A program made the position numbers and the translations under genes. Shown piece after piece: positions 46,881 to 58,864 of a DNA stretch of 64,000 bases. The notes under the pieces are model-generated. The model had not been told where the DNA came from. It was given only the letters and a program-made list of their open reading frames with translations, and did no database searches. Source of the stretch: Cryptomeria japonica (Eukaryota > Streptophyta > Pinopsida > Cupressales > Cupressaceae); contig NC_081408.1 in NCBI RefSeq assembly GCF_030272615.1, positions 342,141,793-342,205,792 of the forward strand, given 5' to 3'. The stretch's first letter is position 1, and each line of letters begins with the position of its first letter.

Positions 46881-49800
46881 TTGTTTCTATGTTGCGGAAG
46901 TCCACTTTTTTGTCTAGTATTAGTAGCCTACATGCATATAGTTTTTGGCTCTGTTTATATTTGAACTTATATACCAATTGCCCTGCATGGCAAATGTTTA
47001 ATATGTTTATCAAAACTTTTTTATATCTGTTTAACCTACGTAGATTGATCTTTGTTTTTGATAGAGGAAAGTAAGTGGGCTGTAATTTTGCTGACAATGG
47101 TCTGCCACTGTTTCTATTGTTCTCTCATGGGTCAACCCCCTTGCATTTTTGGCTGCTTTTAATATCAAAAACATATTTTACGAGGAGACCATAAAAAAAT
47201 ACCACTATCCATGACATGGGAAATACTATAGAAAAATTAGACGACCTTATATTAAATAAAACCACACTCAATATTAGCAAAACTAAAAGGTGAGGCCTCA
47301 CATTTGTAACTTTTTATCTATAGTTAAATATGTAAAGGCTTTGATATTGAACTTGTATTCACTTTCGAATGCTACTTCAAAATGAAATAAAATGCCTACA
47401 ATATTATCAAAAAAGAATGATGAGGCTTGCCTACAACTACTCTTCTTATAGCAAATGTAAATGTATAAATTTTATTGGATGCTCTTTCATATAGCAATTC
47501 AAAATGATTTCAATCTATTTTTCATTTTTTTAAAAGAAAAAATCAAATCATAATTAATCAATTACAATGCTTATGTTATACAAATAGACTGTGAAAGATA
47601 AAAACAAATAAAATAAAAGATTTTATCTCTTCTTCTATGATTTATATTCAATTTTTGAATCAAAATACTTAACCCAAAAAAAACATCTACACTTTATGAA
47701 TTTAGACTAATAATATTCTAAATCAATGCATACAAGCAACAACAATTTCAAAAGAGAAGCTTTTGTCAAACTCATTTTGCAAAAGCACAATATCACATAA
47801 AAAAAGAAAAAGGATATTCCTAGAGAACTTTGTTCTACGCCAGATAAACATTAATCTTTAATTTCAAATTGAAAGGATGTGAAGAATCTAATGAAAATTA
47901 TTATATAATATTCTTTATAAAATAACACGTGGATACTTAAGTTCTTGTAAAGGATATAAAAATTTCCAAGCATATGAAAAGAATGACCAAAATCAGTAAG
48001 AAAAAATATGTAAATTCTTATCTTAACATATCATAAACATCATAATATTCTTATAAAATGGAAGAAGACAACTTTTGCTATTAATAAATTGTTTAAAAAC
48101 ATCTTTCAAAACATATAAATAAGAGGTAAACCTATTGTACAATCATTACTTGTACAAATAATAAAATAAAGAATTTTAAATTTTCTGCCGACACATTAGA
48201 AATGCTACTTTAACTATAAAAAAACATGATTAATTATCTTTGGAACGTTTTGATTCTACCTCAAAAGCACAATAAAGTGCTCAATTGCATAGTCCGGAAA
48301 TCAACTAACGTGGGGCCCTCCAAAAGAAACGTATTTAAGAAGCGCATTATAGTTATAGTTATTATATGGAGTTTGTTACACTTAACAAATGTTTGGCTAA
48401 AGTGATAGTCGCTACAAATTTCTCCTCATTGCAATGACCAAACATACATCCTCATTACAAATTCCTCTCCACGACTTTAAGAAAGAGTAACAATTATGTA
48501 ACTAGTGAGTACATTGTAGACCCCCCAATCATGTACGGTTTGTACGGTTGGGAAGGTATGGTAAATAAGTGTAATGTTGAAATTAGTGTAGGGACGTGTA
48601 TTTTAAATTTGTTTATATTTGAGTGCTTATATCTAGTGTTTTGGCTTATAGGTAATTATGACGAACATAGTGGGAATCATTGTGTGCAAGAGTAAAAAAG
48701 TGGTCTTTTTGAATTGATGTCCCATACATATTCTCTATTAATCATACATTACTCGTACCCATAAAGCTGGACAATTCCTCAAATTAGTAATTTTTTCCAA
48801 ATAGTAAGTATACCAATGGGCAGCTAGTGACCCACTAGATGATTTTTTAGCGGACTTTAAATTATTGAAATCTAATGAACAATTTTTTGTGTTGGGTTTG
48901 ATTCGTAATCTCATTTTTATTTATCTTTATCTCATATATTTGTTAGCTACATATTCTTATTTTTGTCCATATTTATATCTATTTAAGATCACCATCTTAC
49001 ATATTTTTAGTTTATTTATTAGACATGTGAGATCTCTCTAAATTAATTTCAAAAAACATGCTAATGCCTCTAAAATTCAAATATTCAAATTCAATTTTTA
49101 ATTCACATGTCTTTTTTAACTAACTATTATGAGTCAATCTGAGACATGTTTGTGTGACATGTTCTTATGTCATGGTATTTGAAGACATTCAATGTGCAAT
49201 TAATTCACATCTAGAAAATAAAGGTGAAAACATCTACATATTGATGAAAATTGTCTTTTATATATATCTCATTATCATTAATCCATCTCACCAAAGGGCT
49301 TTGATTTAAACCATTTATCTTTTGAGGTGACAAGCTCTTCAACAATGTATGGAGACACCACCTTGACAATTTTGGATATTAAGAAAGTAAAGACTTGCAA
49401 GATTTGAGACATACATTTTGATAGATCATCCTCATGCAACATAGATCCAGTTTGCAATAATTAACAATGAATCAACATCAATCAAATTTGAACCACAAAA
49501 TTTTGTAAGACAATAACATCAGTTTTGAATCATATCCTACATCCCAATAGATCTAGTTTGCAACAATTAAGATTGAACCGAAACTGCTCAAATTTCTACC
49601 ACATAATCTTCTACGACAATAACATCGTATTGTTAAATAATGATAAATTGAGTATACAACTTCAATATCATTGTTCCACCGTCAATTTTATAAATATATG
49701 TCCATATCCTCACATCTAATTTTAAAAAATGTATAGAAATACCACCTTGACAATTTTAGATATTAAGAAAGACAAGACATCCAAGTTTCTAAACTCAACC

Positions 49801-50240
49801 TCGTACAACATCACTCAAATTCTCTCAAAGATCTAACCAAAGATCTAGTGTATAACAATTAAAATTTAACCAACATTCATCAAATTTGAACAATAATATT
49901 ATTTATGATAAATTGACTACAACTTGAACATCATTTTCATCATCAATTTTACACATGCATGCCCACATCCTCCTATCTAATTTTTCATATATTTACTCTA
50001 ATTAATTATCCAACCTTATTTTAACCAAAACCAATTTATACTTATTTACATTGGCTAGAATTATTCCTCCACAGTAAAACAAATATAGTTAATGCGATGG
50101 GAAATTGTACAACAGAAAAAGGGAGGTGTCTGGTACGACCTAATAATGGGTGGGACTGGGAACAATCTTTACTATTTATTTCCTAGTTTTTGCTTGGCGG
50201 TCGTTCTACTCTTCCCCAATTACAATAATGACATGGACGA
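46881..50240. other. Gene-free A+T-rich stretch upstream of the host gene
   Basis: No ORF with recognisable domains. The 49525 ORF is short and compositionally random. Repeated phrases occur (for example 'agatctagt..gcaacaatt' around 49450-49570 and 49840), suggesting a diverged local duplication. The last 200 bases form the proximal promoter of the gene at 50301. Confidence 0.6.
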
Positions 50241-50255
50241 TTGATTCATTCAAAC

Positions 50256-50264
50256 TATAAAAAG
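50256..50264 (+). promoter_or_regulatory. TATA box of the DUF688-type gene
   Basis: TATAAAAAG, 37 bases before the ATG at 50301. With a normal 25-30 base spacing, transcription would start near 50285-50292, leaving a very short leader. This argues for the ATG at 50301 over the in-frame ATG at 50241, which lies upstream of the TATA box. Confidence 0.6.
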
Positions 50265-50300
50265 AAGAATTCTCAGAGAATTGAGTATATCCCAATTATT

Positions 50301-53300
50301 ATGGACAATCTTACAAGAGGCAGTGTGAAATCACTTGTAACGATCAGAAATCTGATTGACGCCTCCATTGAGAATGAAAGGAAGCCGCAGCCGAATGCTC
50401 TCAGAGCCGGATGCTTCAAATGGAAGAAAAATGACAGAAATTTCAACACAGATCGGAAAGAGGAATGCACAAGCATTTTGCACCATAAAGATTGCAGCGA
50501 AGAAGAGGATTCCGACGAATTTTCAGATGCTCTGTCACACGCAGAGGCTTGCAGTCTGGCAATGGTGAGTGATCTAAATAGTAGTGAGGAGGACGGATCT
50601 GACGGAAAAGAAGAACAAGAATCTTCTCGGAATTTCATGATGGAGCGATTTCTTCCTGCAGCTTCGGCTATGGCTTCCAAATCGCCTCACCAAACCAGGG
50701 TACCGACACCTGTCAGGGATTCAGGGCAAAAAGGACCTGCGCCTCCTCAGTCTCGGCCACGCCTTACCAGAACGGCTTCTGATGAAAGCATTCAATTTAA
50801 GGTAGCTTGTGGAGGAATTTTCTCATCGAGGTTAAAGAATGCCTTTGCATTTGCTCCTTCTCTGGCATTTCTGTCACCGAGAAAGGGAGGGAAGAAGGAA
50901 AGATCCTTTTATAGTCCGCAGAAGAAGCGGTTCTCTGGTAAACCAGTGGTTTGTAAAGATGAAGATGATGAAACTTCCAGCGGAACTGATGAAGAGGTAA
51001 AGCTGATTGCTTTGTTTTCGTTCTTCTTTCTCTTTCAGTTATTTAGCTTTAAAAAAATCACATAATTATATGTAGAAGTATTTTTTATTACAAATATATG
51101 GCATAGAAATATAATATTTTGTATTCTACAATGTGAGAGCATTTTGCAATTTTGTTAAATTTGTGAAAGGTGTAATCTCAACTTCATTTTCAATTAAGAT
51201 TTCCTTTGTCTTAGAGTTATCAGGGTTTTTCAAATTTGTCTCACTTTTTCATCTTAAATGATCACCTCTTTTGGTTTCGAATCAAAGTTTGAAGGGTATC
51301 TATTATGTCAATAAGACATTATCCCAACCTCATTCTTTAATTTAGCAAGCATTTTCACTTTCCTAGATTTATCATTAGGACTCTTTGTGAAACATTCAAT
51401 TTTACCAATTTACTAAAGAGAACTTGTGTCTTATTATTCTTTATCTTCTTGAAAGTAATACCATTTTGTTTTTAATTGTGTATATTTTGTTGCTTTTACA
51501 CCAATTTATCAAGTTTTTTCACTTGCTTGAAAATTAGGGACTCCTTGTGAGCCATTCAATATTACCAATTTACTAAAGGCCACTTAAATCTATCATTCTT
51601 TATCTTCTTGAAAGTGATACCCTTTTTAAAATTTGTGCATACTTTGTTACTTTTAAACTTAACTCCAGGACCTCTTTATGAATCATTCAACTTCACCAAT
51701 TGACTAAACCTCACATAACACTTTATCATCCTTTATCTTCTTGAAAATGATTTTTTTTTGTAAAATGTGTGTATAGTTTATTGCTTTTGTATTAAACAAG
51801 ATTTGATTATTTGAGACTCCTTATCAACCATTCGACTTTACCAATTGACTAAATGTCACATAACACTTTATCTTTTTGAAAGTAAAAGTTTTTTTGTAAA
51901 ATGTGTATATAGTTTATTGCTTTTGTACTTGACAAGGAGATTTGATTATTTGAGACTCCTTATGGACATTCAATTTTACCAATTTACCAAAGGCTACATA
52001 AATCTATCATTCTTTATCTTCTTCAAAGTAATACCCTTCTTAAAATTTGTGCATACTTTATTACTTTTACACTAACAAGACACGAACACTAGGATCTCTT
52101 TTGATTAAACCTCACATAACACTTTTATCATCCTCAATCTTCTTGAAAATAAAAGTATTTGTACAATGTGTGTATAGTTTTTTGCTTTTGTATTAAACAA
52201 GATTTGATTATTTGAGACTCCTTATCAACCATTCAACTTTAGTAATTGACTAAACTCACATAACACTTTATCTTCTTGAAAGAAAAAGTTTTTTAGTAAA
52301 ATGTGTATATAATTTATTGCTTTTGTACTTGAGAAGGAGATTTGATTATTTGTGACTTCTTATGAACATCAAACTTTACTAATTTATCAAATGTCACATA
52401 AATTTTTATTATTTTTTATTTTTGAAATGTAAAATAAATACTTTTAAAACTATCTACATACTTACTATGTTACCATTCTTTATTTTCTAAAATGCAAAAA
52501 TGAAATTTAAAGTTTATATATTTATATTTATACGTGTATTAATCTTTTAAATCACATTTCATAATCTATTAGAATCTAAAAACAAAAGATTATAATACAA
52601 AACTAAAAGACAAAAAAAAATGAAACTATTTCATGCTTTAATTGTATCATAATTTTTAAAATCAACCTTTCAAATCAATCTCTCAAAAGACTAGGACCCT
52701 GCTCACTCTTTTATTATTGTTATCATGATATAAATTTTAACTTAATTTTATATATATATATTTTTAATATGTATAATATTATTTTTTATAAATAATAATT
52801 TAGACAAATTATTCATCAAAATCAATTTTCATGATTTATTTGTGAAAGATATTTTTTGAATGGCAATTTTTCACGGCAAGTAACTAATACGTTTCATTAC
52901 AATCATGAGAAGAGGGCTGTAATAGTGGCCACAAGGAGAAAAGCGTGGGAAGCGAGATACAGGCAACAGAAATTGCTGATGAAATGCAGCCCTCTTACAG
53001 GTGGCAACTCCTCAGATTTCACTACAATATTTCAATCAAATTCCCCATTTACAAAGCCATCTCCCACAGTAATTTCGCCATTCAGGAACGAAGCCAGCGC
53101 ATCTCCATTCAGTCGGGAAGAAAAGGGTTTTCTGGGCTTTCCTGCAGACCGAAGACAAAAAAAATCTACTCAGACGAATGAAATCGAACAGGAACAATTC
53201 TATTCCGGCCATACCTCACCACGCAAATCTTCCGATTCATCGCCGATCAACTCAAAATCTTTTTACATATACTCTGATGGAATCAAGAGCTCCCCTGAAT

Positions 53301-53488
53301 CGAAGTCCCCTGTTAATGATAAAACCAAAATTGAAGAATACCCTGTGAGTGTGCTTCCGCCTCCATTGCCCAAATCTCCTTCTGAATCATGGCTTTGCAG
53401 GGCAATTCCTCGCCTTACTGGTAATTCCTCAACTGTGACAATGAAGACAGAGCGGCAGGACTTTGATGATGCAAAATGGGAAATTTGA
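50301..53488 (+). CDS. DUF688-type protein, two exons (50301-50996, about 52910-53488)
   Basis: A plant protein family of unknown function. Exon 1 encodes about 232 residues: MDNLTRGSVKSLVTIRNLI, acidic Ser/Glu-rich stretches, then the family hallmark FMMERFLPAASAMASKSP (about residues 112-129) and a basic region (SPRKGGKKERS). The exon ends at GAAGAG|gtaaag (donor 50997). Exon 2 opens with a basic AVIVATRRKAWEARYRQQK and includes the second hallmark PPLPKSPSESWLCRAIPRL (about 53357-53413); stop at 53486-53488. A plant branch-point-like CTAAT at 52884 and an AG at 52908-52909 (or 52911-52912) keep phase 0 with exon 1. The product is about 425 residues. No signal peptide or membrane segment. 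It is the only intact-looking host gene here. Regulation unknown. Confidence 0.85.
50997..52909 (+). other. Intron of the DUF688-type gene
   Basis: GT...AG intron of about 1.91 kb, phase 0. It is T-rich, with a degenerate tandem array through its middle (51388-52440). The acceptor could be 52909 or 52912; both keep the frame and differ by one Lys. Confidence 0.8.
51388..52440 (+). repeat. Intronic tandem array, about eight units near 140 bp
   Basis: Each unit contains variants of GACTCCTTATGAACCATTCA, ACTTTACCAATTGACTAAA, CACATAACACTTTATC, TTTATCTTCTTGAAAGTAA and a final TGTATAGTTTATTGCTTTTG. Units start near 51390, 51537, 51665, 51815, 51950, 52085 (partial), 52217 and 52352. Confidence 0.85.
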
Positions 53489-53514
53489 TGAATTTTATCC
53501 GATCAGTATAAGAA

Positions 53515-53541
53515 AAACCCTAATTGCTCATATTAGGGTTT
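53515..53541 (+). other. Telobox-containing 10 bp hairpin in the 3' UTR
   Basis: AAACCCTAAT (53515-53524) and its exact reverse complement ATTAGGGTTT (53532-53541) flank a 7 base loop, 27 bases after the stop codon. AAACCCTA is the plant telobox; in a transcript it would form a stem-loop. Confidence 0.8.
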
Positions 53542-54415
53542 ACTTGCTTGCTGTACAAGTACAATCCAAGTAAAGTAGCCAACACAGACGCATTACTTTT
53601 GCTTTAGCTTTCACACCTGTACCCCAAGGAAGTAAATTTGCTTTGTAAGAATCTGTAATAGTAAAAGCTGAAATTATTTTTTATGATCTGTAAGGAATTA
53701 CCTATGATTGAATTGCTTTCCCTGAGTTGAATCAAATTGTCTGAGTTACCTGTAATTCAGTTGTCAATTCATTTTGAAATTTAGAGTGGACCGTACTGGA
53801 GGGTAACGTGAATGATAAGCAAAGGCACTTTGACAAAGGACAGACAATTGTCTCGTACGCTTCAGACTGATTTGACAGTCCATCGGTAAAGTGGAATGTT
53901 TGTCTTAACTACTGTTAAGCACGGGTTTCCAGTTTGATTTTTTAGCATTGTTGACTGGTAGCAGGAATTATGGCACTGCAAATCTAATCTGTGTAGTCAT
54001 CAATTAAATGTCAGAAAATATTTAATAAAAAATATTTAAAAATTAATTAGTGTCAATCAGATTCAGGAGGTTGATTTTTTTGTGAGTGGGCAATGGGATG
54101 GGTCGTATGTCATATAACATGACGTACAAATGTAATATTTTAGAAACTGGTGAGTGTTGTTTTGTGTGGAGATTAGTCACTTCCTATATTTTTTGGATTT
54201 TTTGTGCAAACTAATATTGATACTTGTAATTTGTGAACTAATAAGAAGATACAAATTTTTGATATTAAACAAAATATTTACTTTTTAAATGTAAACATGT
54301 TAATTATTTAACAAAAAATATTTCTAGTTAAAATTTGTAAATTACATAGTACTAGCATTGTGCCTAATATATAAATTGTATGTTTATTATAATTTTTAAT
54401 AATATATATTAATAT
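53542..54415. other. 3' flank of the host gene, no further gene
   Basis: Probable 3' UTR to about 53700, then A+T-rich intergenic DNA without recognised features. Confidence 0.6.
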
Positions 54416-55165
54416 TGTAGGGTCGAGGGTTAAACGGTTACACGGTTCCAAAATTCAATGAGATTTCCTTATTTCCTTATCTGTTGAACAATTTTGGGAG
54501 GGATTAAAACTAGGACAAGGACAACATGAATGCATAAATGTTTTATAACAATTCACATTTCTCTCCAATTCAATGTACTATGAGCTTTTCAACTCAAATA
54601 CTCCAAAATCTTTTCAAAACAAAATCTACAAATATTGAAGAGACAACAATTTTCAATGATAGAGTTTTGAGAATTGGATAATTCTTGACATCTGAATTAT
54701 GAAAAGCATATGTCAAATTATTTAGTACTATTATTATTATTATTATATATTTTCAAGTGTCATGTGGTTATAACTAATGTGCTAGGTTTTTATGAGGTTG
54801 TGAGAACCAATTTGCATTTTGATGGAGGATTTAAAATTTCTTAAAATCTGTAATCTATATACAATGAAGATGAACCTTTTTATAAAAGCAAGGCCATAGG
54901 GAAATGAGAGCACACAATCACGACATGTGGCTCAATGAGATACAAGGGTAGGTAGGAGAAATAATAGAATATTCCACTAAAGGTGGATCACTCACTGAAG
55001 GTGGAATGTGGCGACAAGATATCACCACAAAAGGTGGAATTTCTCCTACAACCATCTTCCCTAGATGCACACTTCCCTAAGTGTCTCATATGCAAACTAC
55101 AATGAATGCAATATCTTAAGTCAACTTAAGTAAAGTGTAATTGTGAGACATAATTTACACCAACA
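54416..55165 (-). repeat. Probable 3' LTR of Copia remnant H
   Basis: Right end ...TTTACACCAACA directly abuts a polypurine tract of the minus-oriented Copia at 55166. Left end placed at TGTAGGGTCGAGGG (54416) because the sequence style changes there. No second LTR remains for comparison, so the left boundary is tentative. Confidence 0.5.
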
Positions 55166-55178
55166 TCCCCCCTTAAGT
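55166..55178 (-). promoter_or_regulatory. Polypurine tract of Copia remnant H
   Basis: Element-sense CTTAAGGGGGGATG just inside the LTR. Confidence 0.65.
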
Positions 55179-55436
55179 GTAACTTAGGAGAATGTAGACT
55201 CAAGCTAACAATGCAAGATGTGTCCCGTCTACAAGGCAATGTTAGGTATCATCACAAACAAAGAAAAAAACCTAGTGGGGAATCCCCCCCCCCCCAAAAA
55301 AAAAAGAGAGATGAAAATACAAAAGAAGCCTCAAAGAAGAAGGACAAAACCTCGAGAGAGGAAAAAGTCCCCCCCATAAGAGAGAAAGGAGAAGTCAACT
55401 AATCCCTTGATGAAATATCCTACACCCCCAAGAGAG

Positions 55437-56498
55437 CTCGCAACTATTGAAATTTACTCTCAATGTAGGGTTTGGTGAAGATGTTTGCAACCTGCTCTAC
55501 TGTAGGACAATATTGTAAATCAATGACCTACTCTTGAATCAGCTCCCTGATGTAGTGCATGTGGGTATCAATTTTTTTGGTCCGCTAATGGTGAACTAGG
55601 TTTCTTCGAGATCTGAATGACACTCTGATTGTCGCAATGAAGGAATGTAGGTTGTGGAGTGGTGAAGCCAAACTCTGTGAGAATATTTTGAAACCAAATA
55701 GCCTTAGTATTGCATTAACAACCCTTCAATACTTTAGCCTCAATTGAAGAAAGAGCAATAACATGTTGTGTCTTTCTTTGCCAACAAATGGGGCATGAAC
55801 CAAGATGAAAGTTGTAACCTGAAGTGGACTTACGATCATCAAGATCACCAACCCAATCTGAGTTTGTGTAACCAACCAAGGTAAGTCTTGCGCCTACTGC
55901 ATAGTGAATCCCATAATGATGTGTACCATGTATGTAGTGCAACATGTGTTTGGTAGTGTTCCGATGAAGCTCCTGTGGTTCCTGCATAAAAAGTGAAACC
56001 ATGCCAACCATAAAGGAAATATCAAGGCATGTGTGAATCAAGTAGATGAGACTCCCAACAAGTTGATGATACAATGTGCCATCAACAAGTGGAGTATAAA
56101 ACTTAGCCTCAAGCTTTACTCCTGAAAGAAAGGGGGTCATTACAGGCTTACAATCAGCCATGTGGAACCATGCTAGAAGATCAAGAGCATAATTGGGTTG
56201 TGCAAGAGTAATTGCGAAAGACGATTGAGTTATCTCAATCTCGAGAAAGTAGTGCAAAAGGACCAAGTCAGTCATAGAAAATCGCTCATGCAAAGAAAAT
56301 TTGACATTGCTAATGATGGATGAGGTGCTCCCCGTAATGATCAATTCATCAACATAGAGCACAAGTAGCAAATGAGAGTCATTCTATTGCAAAATGTAGA
56401 CATTTGGATCAGAATGACACCTAGTGAATCCTATGGAGAGAAGAAATGAATCCATCTTAGCATACTAAGCCCTAGGGGCCTGCTTGAGGCCATATATA
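55437..56498 (-). pseudogene. Copia remnant H: RT and RNase H part of pol
   Basis: Minus strand. RT motif LYVDELIITGS (about 56340-56365; the usual second catalytic Asp of YVDD is Glu), then HYFLEIEITQ, then the RNase H segment with YTNSDWVGDLDDRKSTSGY (near 55850) and ALSSIEAK (near 55735). Further fragments reach about 55437 with stops, including a DIFTKP-like VANIFTKP. Upstream the sequence LGLKQAP-type RT continues to 56498, where element C interrupts. The rest resumes at 62285. The absence of the 5' half means the element was already truncated or is cut by the LTR at 62348. Confidence 0.85.
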
Positions 56499-56795
56499 TG
56501 TTGGCATTCTACACTCTTATGAGAACAGTTGATGTTGTCATTGATGGCAACCATCTGGCAACCAACTGACATTCATCTGGTAAGCCACCGACAGTTATCG
56601 GCACTAGCAATAGACTTCTACATACACCGGAAGGCACTTCACTAGCAGCGGCAACAATGCATACTGACACTCCAACCGACAGGGAATAAACTTTTTTTTA
56701 TTGTATTTTAATGTAATTATCTTTTGTAAAGCCGACTTGGCACATTGCAAAAAGACTCATATATGTATGAGATATTGTAAGTCAAATGTATGAGG

Positions 56796-56871
<76 letters not shown>

Positions 56872-57374
56872 TAGAAAATAAGAAAAAGGATGTTATATGT
56901 GAATGCATAAGGAAAATTTTGTATAAGGTTTTGGTTATAGATTGAGCTTAAACCGGTACTGAACCTAGCATAGTTGATGCTAATTTGAAGCAGTACATTG
57001 TATTGGATTTCATAATCCACTTTTGTAGTTAGTGTGACTCTTATTGAGCAATGAGCTCTAGGCAGTTGGTCTCCTTGCATGTGTGGGCCCCTCATTGTAA
57101 GTAATATTTATTCATTGGCAAGTGAGTGAATATCATGGGTCACAAATCCCACTGAGGTTTTTCCCACATCAGGTTTCCTCATTAAATATCTTGTGTTATG
57201 GTGTGTTCTCTATGTTATCTCTTTTATTCTTATTTGCTGCATTAATTCTTATTTACCGGTACACTGTTTTGGGATACAAAGTTCTTAATAAGTTTAAATA
57301 TTTTGTTAACCAGTTAGATATTGATTCACCCCCCCACCCTCTCAATATCTTTGGGACTGTCATTAATCCTAACA
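56499..57374 (+). repeat. Element C 5' LTR with long GA microsatellite
   Basis: 876 bp. It contains an (AG) run of about 70 bp (56799-56868), against about 31 bp in the right LTR. Shared tttttcccacatcaggtttcc and CACCCCCCCACCCTCTCAAT motifs near the 3' end. Confidence 0.93.
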
Positions 57375-57388
57375 ATTGGTATCAGAGC
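57375..57388 (+). promoter_or_regulatory. Element C primer-binding site
   Basis: ATTGGTATCAGAGC, identical to that of B and the Copia element. Confidence 0.9.
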
Positions 57389-57445
57389 CCGGTCCTCTAT
57401 TTTCAAAAGCCTAACAGCTTGAGGAATATTCTAACACTGGTACAA

Positions 57446-58559
57446 ATGGAGAACTTAAGAAAACAATTGGAAGGAGCTCTTGTAGATTATGATGCAGAGA
57501 AAGTGAAGAATATCAAACTTGAAGATGATCTGAGGACTGCACAGGAATTCATTCAAGGACTTTAGGAGAATCTTACTGTAGCTCGAAATAAAAGAAAAGA
57601 ACTTCATGAGAAGATGCAGAATGATAATGATGAAAAGGAAACTCTTAATGAACTTGTGAACAAGTTGAGAATAGAGAACTGTAACATGAAGAATGAAATG
57701 CAATATGTGACTATGAGGTTATGTAAAGACATTGAAGACAGGAAGAAGAATGAAGAAGACTTGACTAGGAGACTTAATGATGTCGAAAATGAAAATCTAA
57801 GACTCAGTCATGAAAATGATATGCTGAAGATAGATCTACTTCACATGCAACATGATATAATTGAGCTTATGAGACAAAAGGGAATTCTAGAAAATGAGTT
57901 GGACACTGCAAATCAACATAAAGAGAAATTCAAGAAAAGTTCGAAGGAACTTGATGATATGTTGAAAAACTAGAAACCTAATGGAGATACTAATGGACTT
58001 GGATTTGAAGTTGGAGAAAGTTTCGGTACTGCAAACAATCATGATCACAGTAAACCGGTAAGACAAACTAGTGCTTATAAATTTAATGGGAAATTCTTTA
58101 ACTGTAACAAGTATGGTCATAAAGCAAATCAGTGTAGATTTAGAAACAATCAGAACATTAATGCACCCATCGATCAATATTCCAAATGCAACAAAGTTGA
58201 TCATAATTCAGAAAATTGCAGAATGAATGTGAGATGCTATGTTTGTGGAAGATATGGACACTTATCTAATCAATGCAAAACACAAACCGATGTAGGATAT
58301 GGAAAGGATATTCAGAAGAATAATGTAACTTGTTATGCTTGTAACAAGATTGGACATATTGCAAAATTCTGTCGAAGCAAGACTGCATCGACAAATAATA
58401 AAGGATCTAGTTTGAAAGGTAAAGAAAAGGTAGATGAGGTAAAGAAAGAATTTTCAAAAACAATGGATTAGAAAGAGAGATTTGAAAGTTGATGAAACTG
58501 TCTCTGCACCAATAGAACAGAGTAATACTCCACCGGCAAGAGATTCTTCATCCAACTAA
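57446..58559 (+). pseudogene. Element C gag-like ORF
   Basis: MENLRKQLEGALVDYDAEK opens a coiled coil of about 190 residues collinear with B. The linker GLGFEVGES leads to four knuckles: the first degenerate (FFNCNKYGHKANQC), the second degenerate (YSKCNKVDHNSENC), then CYVCGRYGHLSNQC and CYACNKIGHIAKFC. Stops at 57563 and 57971 (TAG where B has Gln codons), and a frameshift in an A-run near 58458. The predicted end SSSN is at 58559. Role by analogy: Gag/nucleocapsid. Confidence 0.85.
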
Positions 58560-58864
58560 GAAGTAACCCGTTTGAGGGTATTGCAGAAAGTTGAAAATCA
58601 TACAGAGTACCCTCAGTTGATGGTGAGAAGATAGATTTCTTCCTTACCGGTAGATGTGTTAAGTTTTCACTTAACCGTCGAGCATTTAATGTGGTTGTTG
58701 AGAGAAATTTTATTATAAATCAACTGATTTCCCTCTTTTTTTGACACACTGAACATTCGAATTAGCAGAGAACACGAAAACTGAGTGAAGGCATTCAGGC
58801 AAAGGTGCGAAGTGATTTCTTTCAAGCATTCATAATATTTTTAGGCAGCTAAAGGTATTTTTCA

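Noticed and set aside
50241-50300. Upstream in-frame ATG for the DUF688-type gene
   Set aside because: It lies before the TATA box, and its 20 extra residues look like translated leader sequence.
56717-57095. Minus-strand ORFs with long (LS)n stretches
   Set aside because: They are translations of the GA microsatellite in element C's LTR; no conserved domain.
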